DNA of 18,582 bases from Candidatus Magasanikiibacteriota bacterium (GTDB taxonomy: Bacteria > Patescibacteriota > Patescibacteriia > Magasanikbacterales > UBA10003): NCBI GenBank assembly GCA_003514455.1, contig DOQH01000013.1, positions 51,919 through 70,500 on the forward strand, given 5' to 3'. This document shows positions 1 through 6,562 of the stretch, piece by piece. Positions within the stretch are counted from its first letter, which is position 1, and every line of letters starts with the position of its first letter. A program made the position numbers and the translations under genes. The notes beneath the pieces are model-generated. The model was given only the letters and a program-made list of their open reading frames with translations, was not told the origin of the DNA and did no database searches.

Positions 1-372
1 GGATGGCAAGAGGGAGATATTGTATTGGATTTAGAAAGCCAATATTTATCAGATGAATTGATTGGTAGATTTGATGTGGTTTTTAATCACACCACAATTG
101 AACATATTTTTACTTTTAAAGTGGCTTTTGATAATTTATGCAAAATAACGACTGATCGGGTGATTATCGTGGTCCCAAAGGCACAGAAATGGCACGGGAC
201 GCAGGATTATGGTGATTACTGGCGTTTTACTGAACAGGCGCTGGAAAAAATGTTTAAAGGCAATTTTATGGAAATTGAATATATGAGCGAAAGCGACACG
301 GAAGACGGCATTTATTTATTTTGTATAGCCAGCAAATCCAAATATGAAACTCAACATCGGCTCTCACAATAA
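1..372 (+). CDS. SAM-dependent methyltransferase, C-terminal part (5' end outside window)
   Basis: The reading frame is open from base 1, so the gene starts upstream and 123 codons are visible. The segment FDVVFNHTTIEHI (visible residues 24-36) matches the motif II to post-II region of class I (type 11-like) methyltransferases. It is followed by a beta strand RVIIVVPK and the block GDYWRFTEQAL, typical of the C-terminal half of such enzymes acting on sugars or small molecules. The SAM-binding motif I (GxGxG) must lie upstream and cannot be checked. The gene overlaps the next one, also a methyltransferase, by 29 nt, which implies co-transcription. The TTG at 25 is an in-frame codon, not a credible start. 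The substrate is unknown; the following glycosyltransferases suggest glycan methylation, which is inference. Confidence 0.72.
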   Translation, partial: GWQEGDIVLDLESQYLSDELIGRFDVVFNHTTIEHIFTFKVAFDNLCKITTDRVIIVVPKAQKWHGTQDYGDYWRFTEQALEKMFKGNFMEIEYMSESDTEDGIYLFCIASKSKYETQHRLSQ

Positions 373-895
373 AAGAATAGACGGATATTTAAATGTGGAC
401 GCTTTGGATTTGCCAAATGTTGATATTCGGCATTATTTAAATTTGTTTCCTTATCCATTTGAGGATAATTTAACAGATGAAATTTTGATGATGGAATGCT
501 TGGAACATTTAAGTTTTAAAATCACGGAAAATGTTTTGAAAGAATTATATCGTATTTTAACGCCGGGCGGTATCCTAAAATTGCAGGTGCCGGATATCGG
601 GGCAATGTGCGAAATGTATGTTAAAAATGAAATTTGTTTTTGCGTGCCAAGAAAAGCCGCCAACATGGCAGAATATAAAGCCCATTCAAATTGCCGGCAT
701 TGCGGCGGTATAGCCAAGATTCATCCGGATAGATGGCGCGTGGCATTTAGCGGCGCGCAAAAACATCCTTTTGATAATCATTTGGCTCATTTTACCAAAG
801 AAATTTTGACTTTGAATTTACTTAATGCCGGATTCATTAATTTTGAATTTAAAGACAATATTTACAAACTAATCGTGGAAGCGAAAAAATTATGA
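344..895 (+). CDS. Class I SAM-dependent methyltransferase, glycan-cluster type
   Basis: This 183-aa protein begins directly with a motif-I-like segment (LNIGSHNKRIDGYLNVD, residues 3-19), as in small predicted SAM-dependent methyltransferases often found in polysaccharide loci. MECLEHL (50-56) is the motif II/post-II acidic loop, and LTPGGILKLQVPD (72-84) is the motif III region. An insertion around residues 96-128 carries C98, C100, C117, H119 and C120 and may bind a metal; this is inference. A C-terminal HFTKEILTLNLLNAGF segment resembles the usual late helix of the family. The ATG at 344 lies inside the preceding methyltransferase gene, and its TGA stop overlaps the next ATG (ATGA at 892-895), so it sits in a translationally coupled run. 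No SD sequence is visible. The acceptor substrate cannot be inferred. Confidence 0.75.
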   Translation: MKLNIGSHNKRIDGYLNVDALDLPNVDIRHYLNLFPYPFEDNLTDEILMMECLEHLSFKITENVLKELYRILTPGGILKLQVPDIGAMCEMYVKNEICFCVPRKAANMAEYKAHSNCRHCGGIAKIHPDRWRVAFSGAQKHPFDNHLAHFTKEILTLNLLNAGFINFEFKDNIYKLIVEAKKL

Positions 896-2418
896 AAATT
901 TTAATGATTCCTGATGTTGAACATTGGGCAATAGGAAAATTAAGCAAGTCCATTATCAAACACAATGGCGATTTGGATATTAAAATGGTGTACATTCATC
1001 CGCGTGACGCCGAAGAAAAGGAATCCATTGATAAAATCAAAGCCGAGTTGGATTGGGCAGATATTGTGCATTTTCAATATTGGAATACGGCGCAGAAACT
1101 TATCAAAGCCATACCAGCGTTGAAAGATAAAAAGACAATTTTAACTCATCATAATCAGAAAAATCTTTTAGATGAGGATTGGAATAAATTGGGTATAAAA
1201 AAACACATTTGCCATACCAAAAAGGCCAAAGGAATATTGGAAAAGGCCGACTATAAGAATGTGCAAATAATTCAGCACGGTATTGATTTAAAATTTTTTG
1301 AATTCAATCAAAAACTTCCTTCAGATAAAATGTTCGGCTATGTCGGCCGGATTGTGCCGTGGAAAGGATTAAAAGAAATAGCCTGCGCGGCCAGAGAGAT
1401 TGGTTTTCCACTTTTGATAATGGGTAAAATGGATAAAGTTGATTATTGGGACAGTTTAAGCATTTATGACAAAAACAATCTTTATTTGGATTACATGGAT
1501 TGTAAAGATAGCGAGCGGATTGAGGCATATTATACGATGTCGGTTTATGTCGGCAATTCCAATGATGGAAGAGAAGAGGGAACATTGCCATTGTTGGAGG
1601 CCATGGCTTGTGGCGTGCCGGTTGTGACTACATCATCCGGAGAGGCGGCTGATATATGCGAGGATGGAGTTAATGCATTGGTCGTGCCGTTTGGAGATGC
1701 CAAGGCATTAAAAGCGGCCATGAATAAACTTATTTTTGATGAAGCCTTGGCGGAAAAATTGCGGCAGAATGCTTGGAGTACTGTGAAGAATATGACCGAG
1801 AAAAAAATGGCACTGGAATATCGACGACTCTATAAAAAGATTTTTTATGAAAAGCCATTAGTCACGGTGATTGTGCCTTTTACGCAGGATAGAGTGGAGC
1901 AACTTTACAAAATCAAAGAGGCTCTTGAAAAACAGACTTATTCAGCGGTGGAGATATATGCCATAGAGGATAAAGAAGATGGATATAATCTCGCGCGCGT
2001 ACGCAATCAAGCCGCGATTGAGGCAGATGGCGAAATTTTAGTTTTTAATGATAGCCGGATGTTGCCGGCGCCAGATGCTGTTGAAAAATTTATCAAACAT
2101 TTAAGTCTGCCGAATGGGTCGCTTCACAAACAGAAGATTTGGTTTTTTGGAGATAAAGGCGCCGGGAAAAAGAATTTTGTAGAAAATTTTAGCGCGATTC
2201 TGCGCGAGCATTATATCAAGATGAGTGGTTGCAACGAGAGGATTACTAGATATGGCGGCATGAGTCAAGAATTAAGAGAGCGCTATGAATTTGCCGGTTT
2301 TAAATTTGAATATTGCGAGGATGTCACGGCCGTCACGCTTTGCTCAACACATAAGACGCGCGAACGACGGCAGGATATTATTGAGTCAAAATTTCAATTA
2401 TTTAAAATGGGAGTATGA
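892..2418 (+). CDS. Two-domain glycosyltransferase (GT4-like GT-B plus GT2-like GT-A)
   Basis: The 508-aa protein has two glycosyltransferase modules. Residues 1 to about 315 are GT-B, GT4-like: MFGYVGRIVPWKGLKEI (147-163) begins the nucleotide-sugar-binding half, and the E-x7-E signature is present as E228...E236, followed by AMACGVPVV and EDGVNALVVPFGD. From about residue 322 a GT-A/GT2-like domain starts (VTVIVPF, 324-330), with the ARVRNQAAIEADGEILVF block at 368-385. Where a DxD metal site is expected the sequence reads NDS (386-388), so the metal site is degenerate and this half may be altered or inactive. The C-terminus is basic. It is coupled to its neighbours by ATGA overlaps at both ends. 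Likely role: adding sugars to a phage structure, host surface glycan or modified DNA base; which one is unknown. Confidence 0.82.
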   Translation: MKILMIPDVEHWAIGKLSKSIIKHNGDLDIKMVYIHPRDAEEKESIDKIKAELDWADIVHFQYWNTAQKLIKAIPALKDKKTILTHHNQKNLLDEDWNKLGIKKHICHTKKAKGILEKADYKNVQIIQHGIDLKFFEFNQKLPSDKMFGYVGRIVPWKGLKEIACAAREIGFPLLIMGKMDKVDYWDSLSIYDKNNLYLDYMDCKDSERIEAYYTMSVYVGNSNDGREEGTLPLLEAMACGVPVVTTSSGEAADICEDGVNALVVPFGDAKALKAAMNKLIFDEALAEKLRQNAWSTVKNMTEKKMALEYRRLYKKIFYEKPLVTVIVPFTQDRVEQLYKIKEALEKQTYSAVEIYAIEDKEDGYNLARVRNQAAIEADGEILVFNDSRMLPAPDAVEKFIKHLSLPNGSLHKQKIWFFGDKGAGKKNFVENFSAILREHYIKMSGCNERITRYGGMSQELRERYEFAGFKFEYCEDVTAVTLCSTHKTRERRQDIIESKFQLFKMGV

Positions 2419-2687
2419 GTGCATGCGGAACTTTTCAATTAAAATATCTCGATTTAATTAGTGGAGCTCGAGTTATTGTTGATGATTCACGCACAAATAT
2501 AAGATGTCGCGGATGTGATAAAAAAATTATGTTTGGTGTGACAAAAAATGGTAAATTTATTCCCATTATTCAACTTCCTGATGGACGCTGGCAAGCGCAT
2601 TTTGTTGATTGCATTAAAGCATCACAATTTCGTCATCAATGTCAAAAGGAAATTGATAAAAATCAAAATGATTTAAATAATTTATGA
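2415..2687 (+). CDS. Small zinc-binding protein of unknown function
   Basis: The 90-aa product is not recognised. It carries C31-x2-C34 (CRGC) and H62-x3-C66 (HFVDC), a spacing consistent with a single C2HC zinc site; C4 and C76 are less likely ligands. A beta hairpin (KFIPIIQLPDGRW) lies between the two halves. It is translationally coupled on both sides, with ATGA at 2415-2418 upstream and ATGA at 2684-2687 downstream, and is wedged between two glycosyltransferase genes. It looks more AT-rich, with fewer GCC/GCG-type codons than the flanking genes, which hints at separate acquisition. It may be a nucleic-acid-binding or structural accessory protein; the sequence does not decide. Confidence 0.6.
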   Translation: MSACGTFQLKYLDLISGARVIVDDSRTNIRCRGCDKKIMFGVTKNGKFIPIIQLPDGRWQAHFVDCIKASQFRHQCQKEIDKNQNDLNNL

Positions 2688-3703
2688 AAAAATTAAAAGC
2701 GTTCGGAATGCCTTGGCATCTCGCTCATAATTACGAGATTCTAAAATTTCCCGAGATTGAGTGGGATTGGTTGATTCAGCATCGCCGGCAATATGGATTA
2801 AAAGCGCGCGGCGATATTGTGAAACAATTTAATGTCAATTGGGTGACTCATTATGAGCCGGGTAAATATGATTTTGCGCTTTTACATTTTGATCAACAAT
2901 GCTTTGAGCCAACTTTGTGGGAAAAAGGCAAAGGCAGTCTTTATCGGGAATTGAATGAAGTGATACAGGATATTCCTAAAATTGTTATTTGCCATGGCAC
3001 GCCATATTATCCTGAGCGATTTCCGGCTAAAAATGAATTTGGCGAAGATTGCGACGGTATCAGCCAAGAATTGATTGAATTGGCTAAAAAAGAAATTAAA
3101 GGCAATTATGTGATAACAAACTCAAAAAAGGCGGCCGAACAATGGGGATTTGGCACGCCAATCTGGCACGGTCTGAATCCGCAAGAATGGTGGGATCTGC
3201 CAAAAGAGCCGCGCGTAGTGACCATGATTGGCCCCGGCGGATTGGATAAATATTATGACCGTACTTTTATGCAGGCGATCAGAGATTATTTATTGGAAGA
3301 AGGTATTTATCATTGCCATATCACGGTTGATTGGATTGCCAATAATTGGGATGAATATCGCAATTTTTTAGGCCGGAGTCTGCTTTATCTTAATCCTACG
3401 CGCGAAAGCCCGATGCCGCGTTCGCGAACCGAAGCCATGCTTTCAGGTTGTTGTATTTTAACTACGCCGCATCAGGATGCTGATCAATTCATCAAACATG
3501 GAGAGAATGGTTTTATCATTCAACGCAATCCCATGCATGTAGTAGAATTGGTTAAATTTCTTTTAGAAAATTACGACGAGGCCATAAAGATTGGGCAAAA
3601 AGGTAAAGAAACCGCCCAACAATTATTCAATTGGGATCATTATCATCAGAAATGGATTGATTTTATTGAAAAGACAATCAAAGATTTTAATTCTAAAAAA
3701 TAA
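2684..3703 (+). CDS. GT-B fold glycosyltransferase (GT4/GT1-like)
   Basis: The 339-aa protein fits a GT-B glycosyltransferase. The N-terminal half contains strand segments such as KIVICHGTPYYP (99-110) and YVITNSKKAAEQWG (142-155), typical of a GT4 acceptor domain. The C-terminal half has VVTMIGPGG (178-186), LLYLNPTR (233-240), then RSRTEAMLSGCCILTT (246-261), HGENGFII (272-279) and a final helical region. The catalytic acidic pair appears as E241 and E250, one residue wider than the usual E-x7-E, so the first Glu may be shifted or replaced by S242. There is no SD sequence; the start overlaps the preceding stop as ATGA. Similar proteins occur in host capsule loci and in phages. The donor sugar and acceptor are unknown. 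Confidence 0.75.
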   Translation: MKKLKAFGMPWHLAHNYEILKFPEIEWDWLIQHRRQYGLKARGDIVKQFNVNWVTHYEPGKYDFALLHFDQQCFEPTLWEKGKGSLYRELNEVIQDIPKIVICHGTPYYPERFPAKNEFGEDCDGISQELIELAKKEIKGNYVITNSKKAAEQWGFGTPIWHGLNPQEWWDLPKEPRVVTMIGPGGLDKYYDRTFMQAIRDYLLEEGIYHCHITVDWIANNWDEYRNFLGRSLLYLNPTRESPMPRSRTEAMLSGCCILTTPHQDADQFIKHGENGFIIQRNPMHVVELVKFLLENYDEAIKIGQKGKETAQQLFNWDHYHQKWIDFIEKTIKDFNSKK

Positions 3704-3705
3704 TT

Positions 3706-4563
3706 ATGAAAATAGCATTTCTTGGATTTGACCAATGGCAAGGAAAATTCAATATTGGATCGTCGCGCATTCGTTGCGATTGGCCAATTAAATACTGGCA
3801 GGAAGCGGAAAGATTTAAACAGGGGAGATATTATGATGTGATAATTTTCCAAAAGGCCTATTGGATTGATTATGCCAAAACATATAAAGGCATTAAAATT
3901 TTGGATATTTGCGATCCGGATTGGATGGAGGCCGGATCACGAGTAATTGAGATGATGCAATATGTAGATGCTATTACGACATCATCCATTGAATTGGCAA
4001 AGGCGGCGGTTCATTTTACTAACAAACCGATTTGGTTTATTCCGGATAGAATAGATTTAGACAGTCACCGGGATAGAAAAGAACACACCGGCCGCGCCAA
4101 ATCCGTGGTTTGGTTTGGATATTCTCATAATTTTCCAACGCTTCATCAGGCAACAAAACCATTAATTGATTTGGGATTGGATTTGATTGTCATTTCAGAC
4201 TCGCCATTTCATCCGGCGGCCAATTTTGTCAATAAAATTGATATTACCAATATTGCGTGGGGGCCGAATACAGTTAATCGAGATATTTTAAGAGGGGATA
4301 TCGTAATTAATCCAAAACTTTCCACCGGTCGTTTTAAATTTAAATCAACAAATAAAACATTGACTTCGTGGGCGCTGGGTATGCCGGTGGTAGAAAACGA
4401 TAAGGAATTAAAATTCTTTTTGGAAGAAAAAAATCGCAAAGATGAAGCCGCAAAAAGATTAGTGGAAATTAAAGAGAAATGGGATGTAAAATATAGCGTG
4501 GAAGAATATAAAAAATTGATAAATGATTTAATTTTAAAATCTCATGAGACCAAAATCGCTTAA
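3706..4563 (+). CDS. Glycosyltransferase-like protein (GT-B), probable
   Basis: This 285-aa protein starts two bases after the previous stop. The early segment MKIAFLGFD and the strand-loop pattern YDVIIFQKAYW (43-53), KILDICDPDW (64-73) and AITTSSIELAKA (89-100) resemble the N-terminal domain of GT-B enzymes. KSVVWFGYSHN (132-142) looks like the start of the donor domain, and KFKSTNKTLTSWALGMPVVE (211-230) is the counterpart of the family's K.xNK..EAMA.G.PVV block. The E-x7-E motif is not preserved, so catalysis is uncertain; it may be an inactive or divergent glycosyltransferase that works with its neighbour. Its stop lies 20 nt inside the VRR-NUC gene, linking the glycan cassette physically to the phage DNA genes. 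Confidence 0.6.
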   Translation: MKIAFLGFDQWQGKFNIGSSRIRCDWPIKYWQEAERFKQGRYYDVIIFQKAYWIDYAKTYKGIKILDICDPDWMEAGSRVIEMMQYVDAITTSSIELAKAAVHFTNKPIWFIPDRIDLDSHRDRKEHTGRAKSVVWFGYSHNFPTLHQATKPLIDLGLDLIVISDSPFHPAANFVNKIDITNIAWGPNTVNRDILRGDIVINPKLSTGRFKFKSTNKTLTSWALGMPVVENDKELKFFLEEKNRKDEAAKRLVEIKEKWDVKYSVEEYKKLINDLILKSHETKIA

Positions 4564-4879
4564 GGAAAAACAAATCCGGCAACAAGTGATTTCTTACATC
4601 AAAATGAAAGGATATTTTTGGTGGTACAATCTGCAAGGATTAGGATGTTTTCTCGGATTGCCCGATATATTTTTATTATGTAAAGGTCAACTTTTGGGGA
4701 TTGAATTTAAAACAGAAAAAGGAATGCAAAGCGATATGCAGAAAAATTTTGAGCAACTATTCGGAGAGCACGGCGGTTTATATTATGTAGTGAGAAAATT
4801 GGAGGATTTTTTGGAAATTGAAAAGATTTTTAATTACAAAATATGGCGGAAATCATCAATATCAAAATCAACGAGTTAA
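4544..4879 (+). CDS. VRR-NUC domain nuclease
   Basis: The 111-aa protein is nearly the exact length of a stand-alone VRR-NUC domain, a PD-(D/E)xK superfamily fold found in many phages as a putative Holliday-junction or flap nuclease. The key residues are visible: E8 in the first helix, G38-L-P-D41, E54-F-K56 (the ExK pair), and the trailing Q66 with KNFEQLF, then a GGLYYVVRKLED segment. It overlaps the upstream glycosyltransferase-like gene by 20 nt and the downstream ParB-methyltransferase gene by 37 nt. Probable role: resolving branched replication intermediates before packaging, consistent with its position just upstream of the terminase genes. Function is assigned by motif only. No SD sequence is seen. 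Confidence 0.85.
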   Translation: MRPKSLKEKQIRQQVISYIKMKGYFWWYNLQGLGCFLGLPDIFLLCKGQLLGIEFKTEKGMQSDMQKNFEQLFGEHGGLYYVVRKLEDFLEIEKIFNYKIWRKSSISKSTS

Positions 4880-6099
4880 AACCGGCGGACTATAATCCGC
4901 GGCAGATGACAGAAAAACAGGCGCGGGATCTGACGGAAAGTATTAAGAAATTCGGTCTTGTAGACCCGATTATCGTAAATAGTCATCCCGGCCGGGAGAA
5001 TGTGGTTATAGGAGGGCACCAAAGGCTCAAAATAGCGTCAAATTTGGGTTTTACCGAGGTTCCGGTGGTTTATGTGGACTTGGATGAAAATCGCGAAAAA
5101 GAGCTCAATTTAAGGCTTAACCGCAACACCGGCGAATGGGATTGGGATTTGCTCGCGAATTTTGATAAAAACCTTCTTTTGGAAATTGGTTTTGAAAGTC
5201 AGGAATTGGATAAAGGATTTGGTTTGGGCGAAGTGGAAGAAGATAATTTTGATGCGCAGGCAGAGCATGACAAAATTATTGAACCTCAAGCAAAATTAGG
5301 CGATCTTTATCAGCTCGGCGAGCATCGATTGTTATGCGGAGATAGCACAAAATTGGAAGATTTTGAAAAATTGATGAATGGACAAAAGGCGCATTTGATT
5401 TTTACTGATCCGCCATATAATGTAGATTACAAAAGTGCCAGCGGAATAGCTATTTCCGCTGGCAAATATGGAAACGGCAATAAAATTTTTAATGATAACA
5501 AATCAAATGAAGACTGTTTGCAGTTTTATATTGATGTTTTAAAAAATCTTTATTTGCATTCTATGGATGATTGCTGTATTTATTGGTGGTTGGCTTTTAA
5601 TTCAAACGGTTTAATTAATTTATTGGCTTTCAAAGAGTCCGGCTGGAAGATGAGCCAACAATTGACTTGGGTAAAAGAATGCATGGTTTTTAGCCGCGGT
5701 CAAGATTATCATCGGATGTGCGAGCCGTGTTTTTTTGGCTGGAAACAAGATAAAACGCATTTTAGAAATAAAAAGATTTGCGATTACAAAGATGTTTTCA
5801 ATTTAGATTATGATTCTTTTCAGGAATTGCCAGATATTTGGTTTGAAAAAAGAGATAAGACTGCTGAATATGTGCATCCGACACAAAAGCCCGTTCGGCT
5901 CGCCGAACGGGCTTTGAAGAAGTCAAGTGTGGCCGGCGATATCGTGCTAGAATCTTTCGGCGGCTCCGGTTCAACGCTTATGGCTTGCGAACAATTAAAC
6001 CGCAAATGCTACGCCATGGAATTAGACCCCAAATATGTCGATGTCATCATTAAACGATGGGAACAATTCACAGGAGACAAAGCGATTAAAATCAGCTAA
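4843..6099 (+). CDS. ParB-domain / DNA (adenine-N6 or cytosine-N4) methyltransferase fusion
   Basis: The 418-aa protein has two parts. Residues 1 to about 125 form a ParB/Srx-like domain (ELKPADYNPRQM, with NPR at 18-20; LVDPIIV; VVIGGHQRLKIA, with GGHQR at 57-61). Residues about 150-415 form a beta-class amino-methyltransferase: motif IV TDPPYNVDY (188-196), the HPTQKP block (345-350), and motif I near the C-terminus, FGGSGST (372-378), with ELDPKY following. DPPY is most often seen in N6-adenine enzymes, but N4-cytosine is possible. ParB-methyltransferase fusions are common in phages and probably protect phage DNA from restriction or mark it. No cognate restriction gene is present. The start overlaps the VRR-NUC gene, and the 3' end overlaps the small terminase gene. 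The gene contains three perfect inverted repeats, listed separately. Confidence 0.9.
   Translation: MAEIINIKINELKPADYNPRQMTEKQARDLTESIKKFGLVDPIIVNSHPGRENVVIGGHQRLKIASNLGFTEVPVVYVDLDENREKELNLRLNRNTGEWDWDLLANFDKNLLLEIGFESQELDKGFGLGEVEEDNFDAQAEHDKIIEPQAKLGDLYQLGEHRLLCGDSTKLEDFEKLMNGQKAHLIFTDPPYNVDYKSASGIAISAGKYGNGNKIFNDNKSNEDCLQFYIDVLKNLYLHSMDDCCIYWWLAFNSNGLINLLAFKESGWKMSQQLTWVKECMVFSRGQDYHRMCEPCFFGWKQDKTHFRNKKICDYKDVFNLDYDSFQELPDIWFEKRDKTAEYVHPTQKPVRLAERALKKSSVAGDIVLESFGGSGSTLMACEQLNRKCYAMELDPKYVDVIIKRWEQFTGDKAIKIS
4986..4997. repeat. 12-bp perfect palindrome in the ParB-methyltransferase gene
   Basis: TCCCGGCCGGGA reads identically on both strands, with no spacer. It lies in the ParB-domain coding part (codons for SHPGREN). 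It is one of three inverted repeats in this single gene; alone it could be chance in a GC-rich patch. Confidence 0.5.
5436..5464. repeat. 11-bp-arm perfect inverted repeat next to the DPPY motif
   Basis: The arms TGCCAGCGGAA (5436-5446) and TTCCGCTGGCA (5454-5464) are perfectly complementary around a 7-nt loop. The repeat encodes an Ala/Ser/Gly-rich stretch (SASGIAISAG) about eight residues after the catalytic DPPY. That position is usually a variable loop in these methyltransferases, so an in-frame palindromic insertion is possible. Confidence 0.65.
5886..5915. repeat. 13-bp-arm perfect hairpin within the methyltransferase gene
   Basis: AAAGCCCGTTCGG (5886-5898) and CCGAACGGGCTTT (5903-5915) pair over 13 bp around a CTCG tetraloop. 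The hairpin ends in CTTT rather than a T-run, so it resembles but does not match an intrinsic terminator. It lies immediately after the conserved HPTQKP motif, in the coding sequence for KPVRLAERALK. Confidence 0.7.
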
Positions 6100-6562
6100 C
6101 TTATCCTTACTTTCGGCTTATCAATTTTTCGCGATACAAAAGAGATATGAGGGTCATCCATACAAAAGAATTTCCGCAGAAATAAAACAAAATTACGGAA
6201 TTGAAATTGCCGAAGGAACGATAAAATGGTGGTTTTACAAAGGCGGCCCGTTGGCGCAGTGCTATCGAGAGTATGCGGATAACATGGTGCAGTTGGAAAT
6301 TGAAGAAGTGCAAGATTTTATTCGCGGCAATCTTTCCAAGGCCGCAAAGGTTTTGGCGCAGGTTATGCAAGGCATGGGTGGCCCGGCGCAAGTGATGGCG
6401 GCCAAGGAATTTTTAGAGAGAGGATTGGGCAAAGTTGGCGAAGAAATTAATCTTAAACATTCCGGCACTGTTGGAGTCGCCATGATTGATATTTTAAGAG
6501 CTATAAAAGAAGCAAAAAATGAGCTACGAGAAAATCAAAATAATAACCAAAGCGCAAGATAG
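6035..6562 (+). CDS. terS: Terminase small subunit (probable)
   Basis: The 175-aa protein lies directly upstream of, and overlaps by 44 nt, the large terminase gene, the standard terS position. The N-terminal half contains a helix-turn-helix-like segment, YKRISAEIKQNYGIEIAEGT followed by IKWWFYKGGP (about residues 43-72), suited to DNA recognition. The middle is helical (EEVQDFIRGNLSKAAKVLAQVMQG), as expected for an oligomerisation domain, then AAKEFLERGLGKVGEEI, seen in phage small terminases. It would bind the packaging site and regulate the large subunit. The ATG at 6035 lies 65 nt inside the methyltransferase gene; ATG at 6041 is an equally good alternative, and no SD sequence decides between them. 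The subunit assignment rests on HTH plus context. Confidence 0.75.
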   Translation: MSMSSLNDGNNSQETKRLKSANLSLLSAYQFFAIQKRYEGHPYKRISAEIKQNYGIEIAEGTIKWWFYKGGPLAQCYREYADNMVQLEIEEVQDFIRGNLSKAAKVLAQVMQGMGGPAQVMAAKEFLERGLGKVGEEINLKHSGTVGVAMIDILRAIKEAKNELRENQNNNQSAR

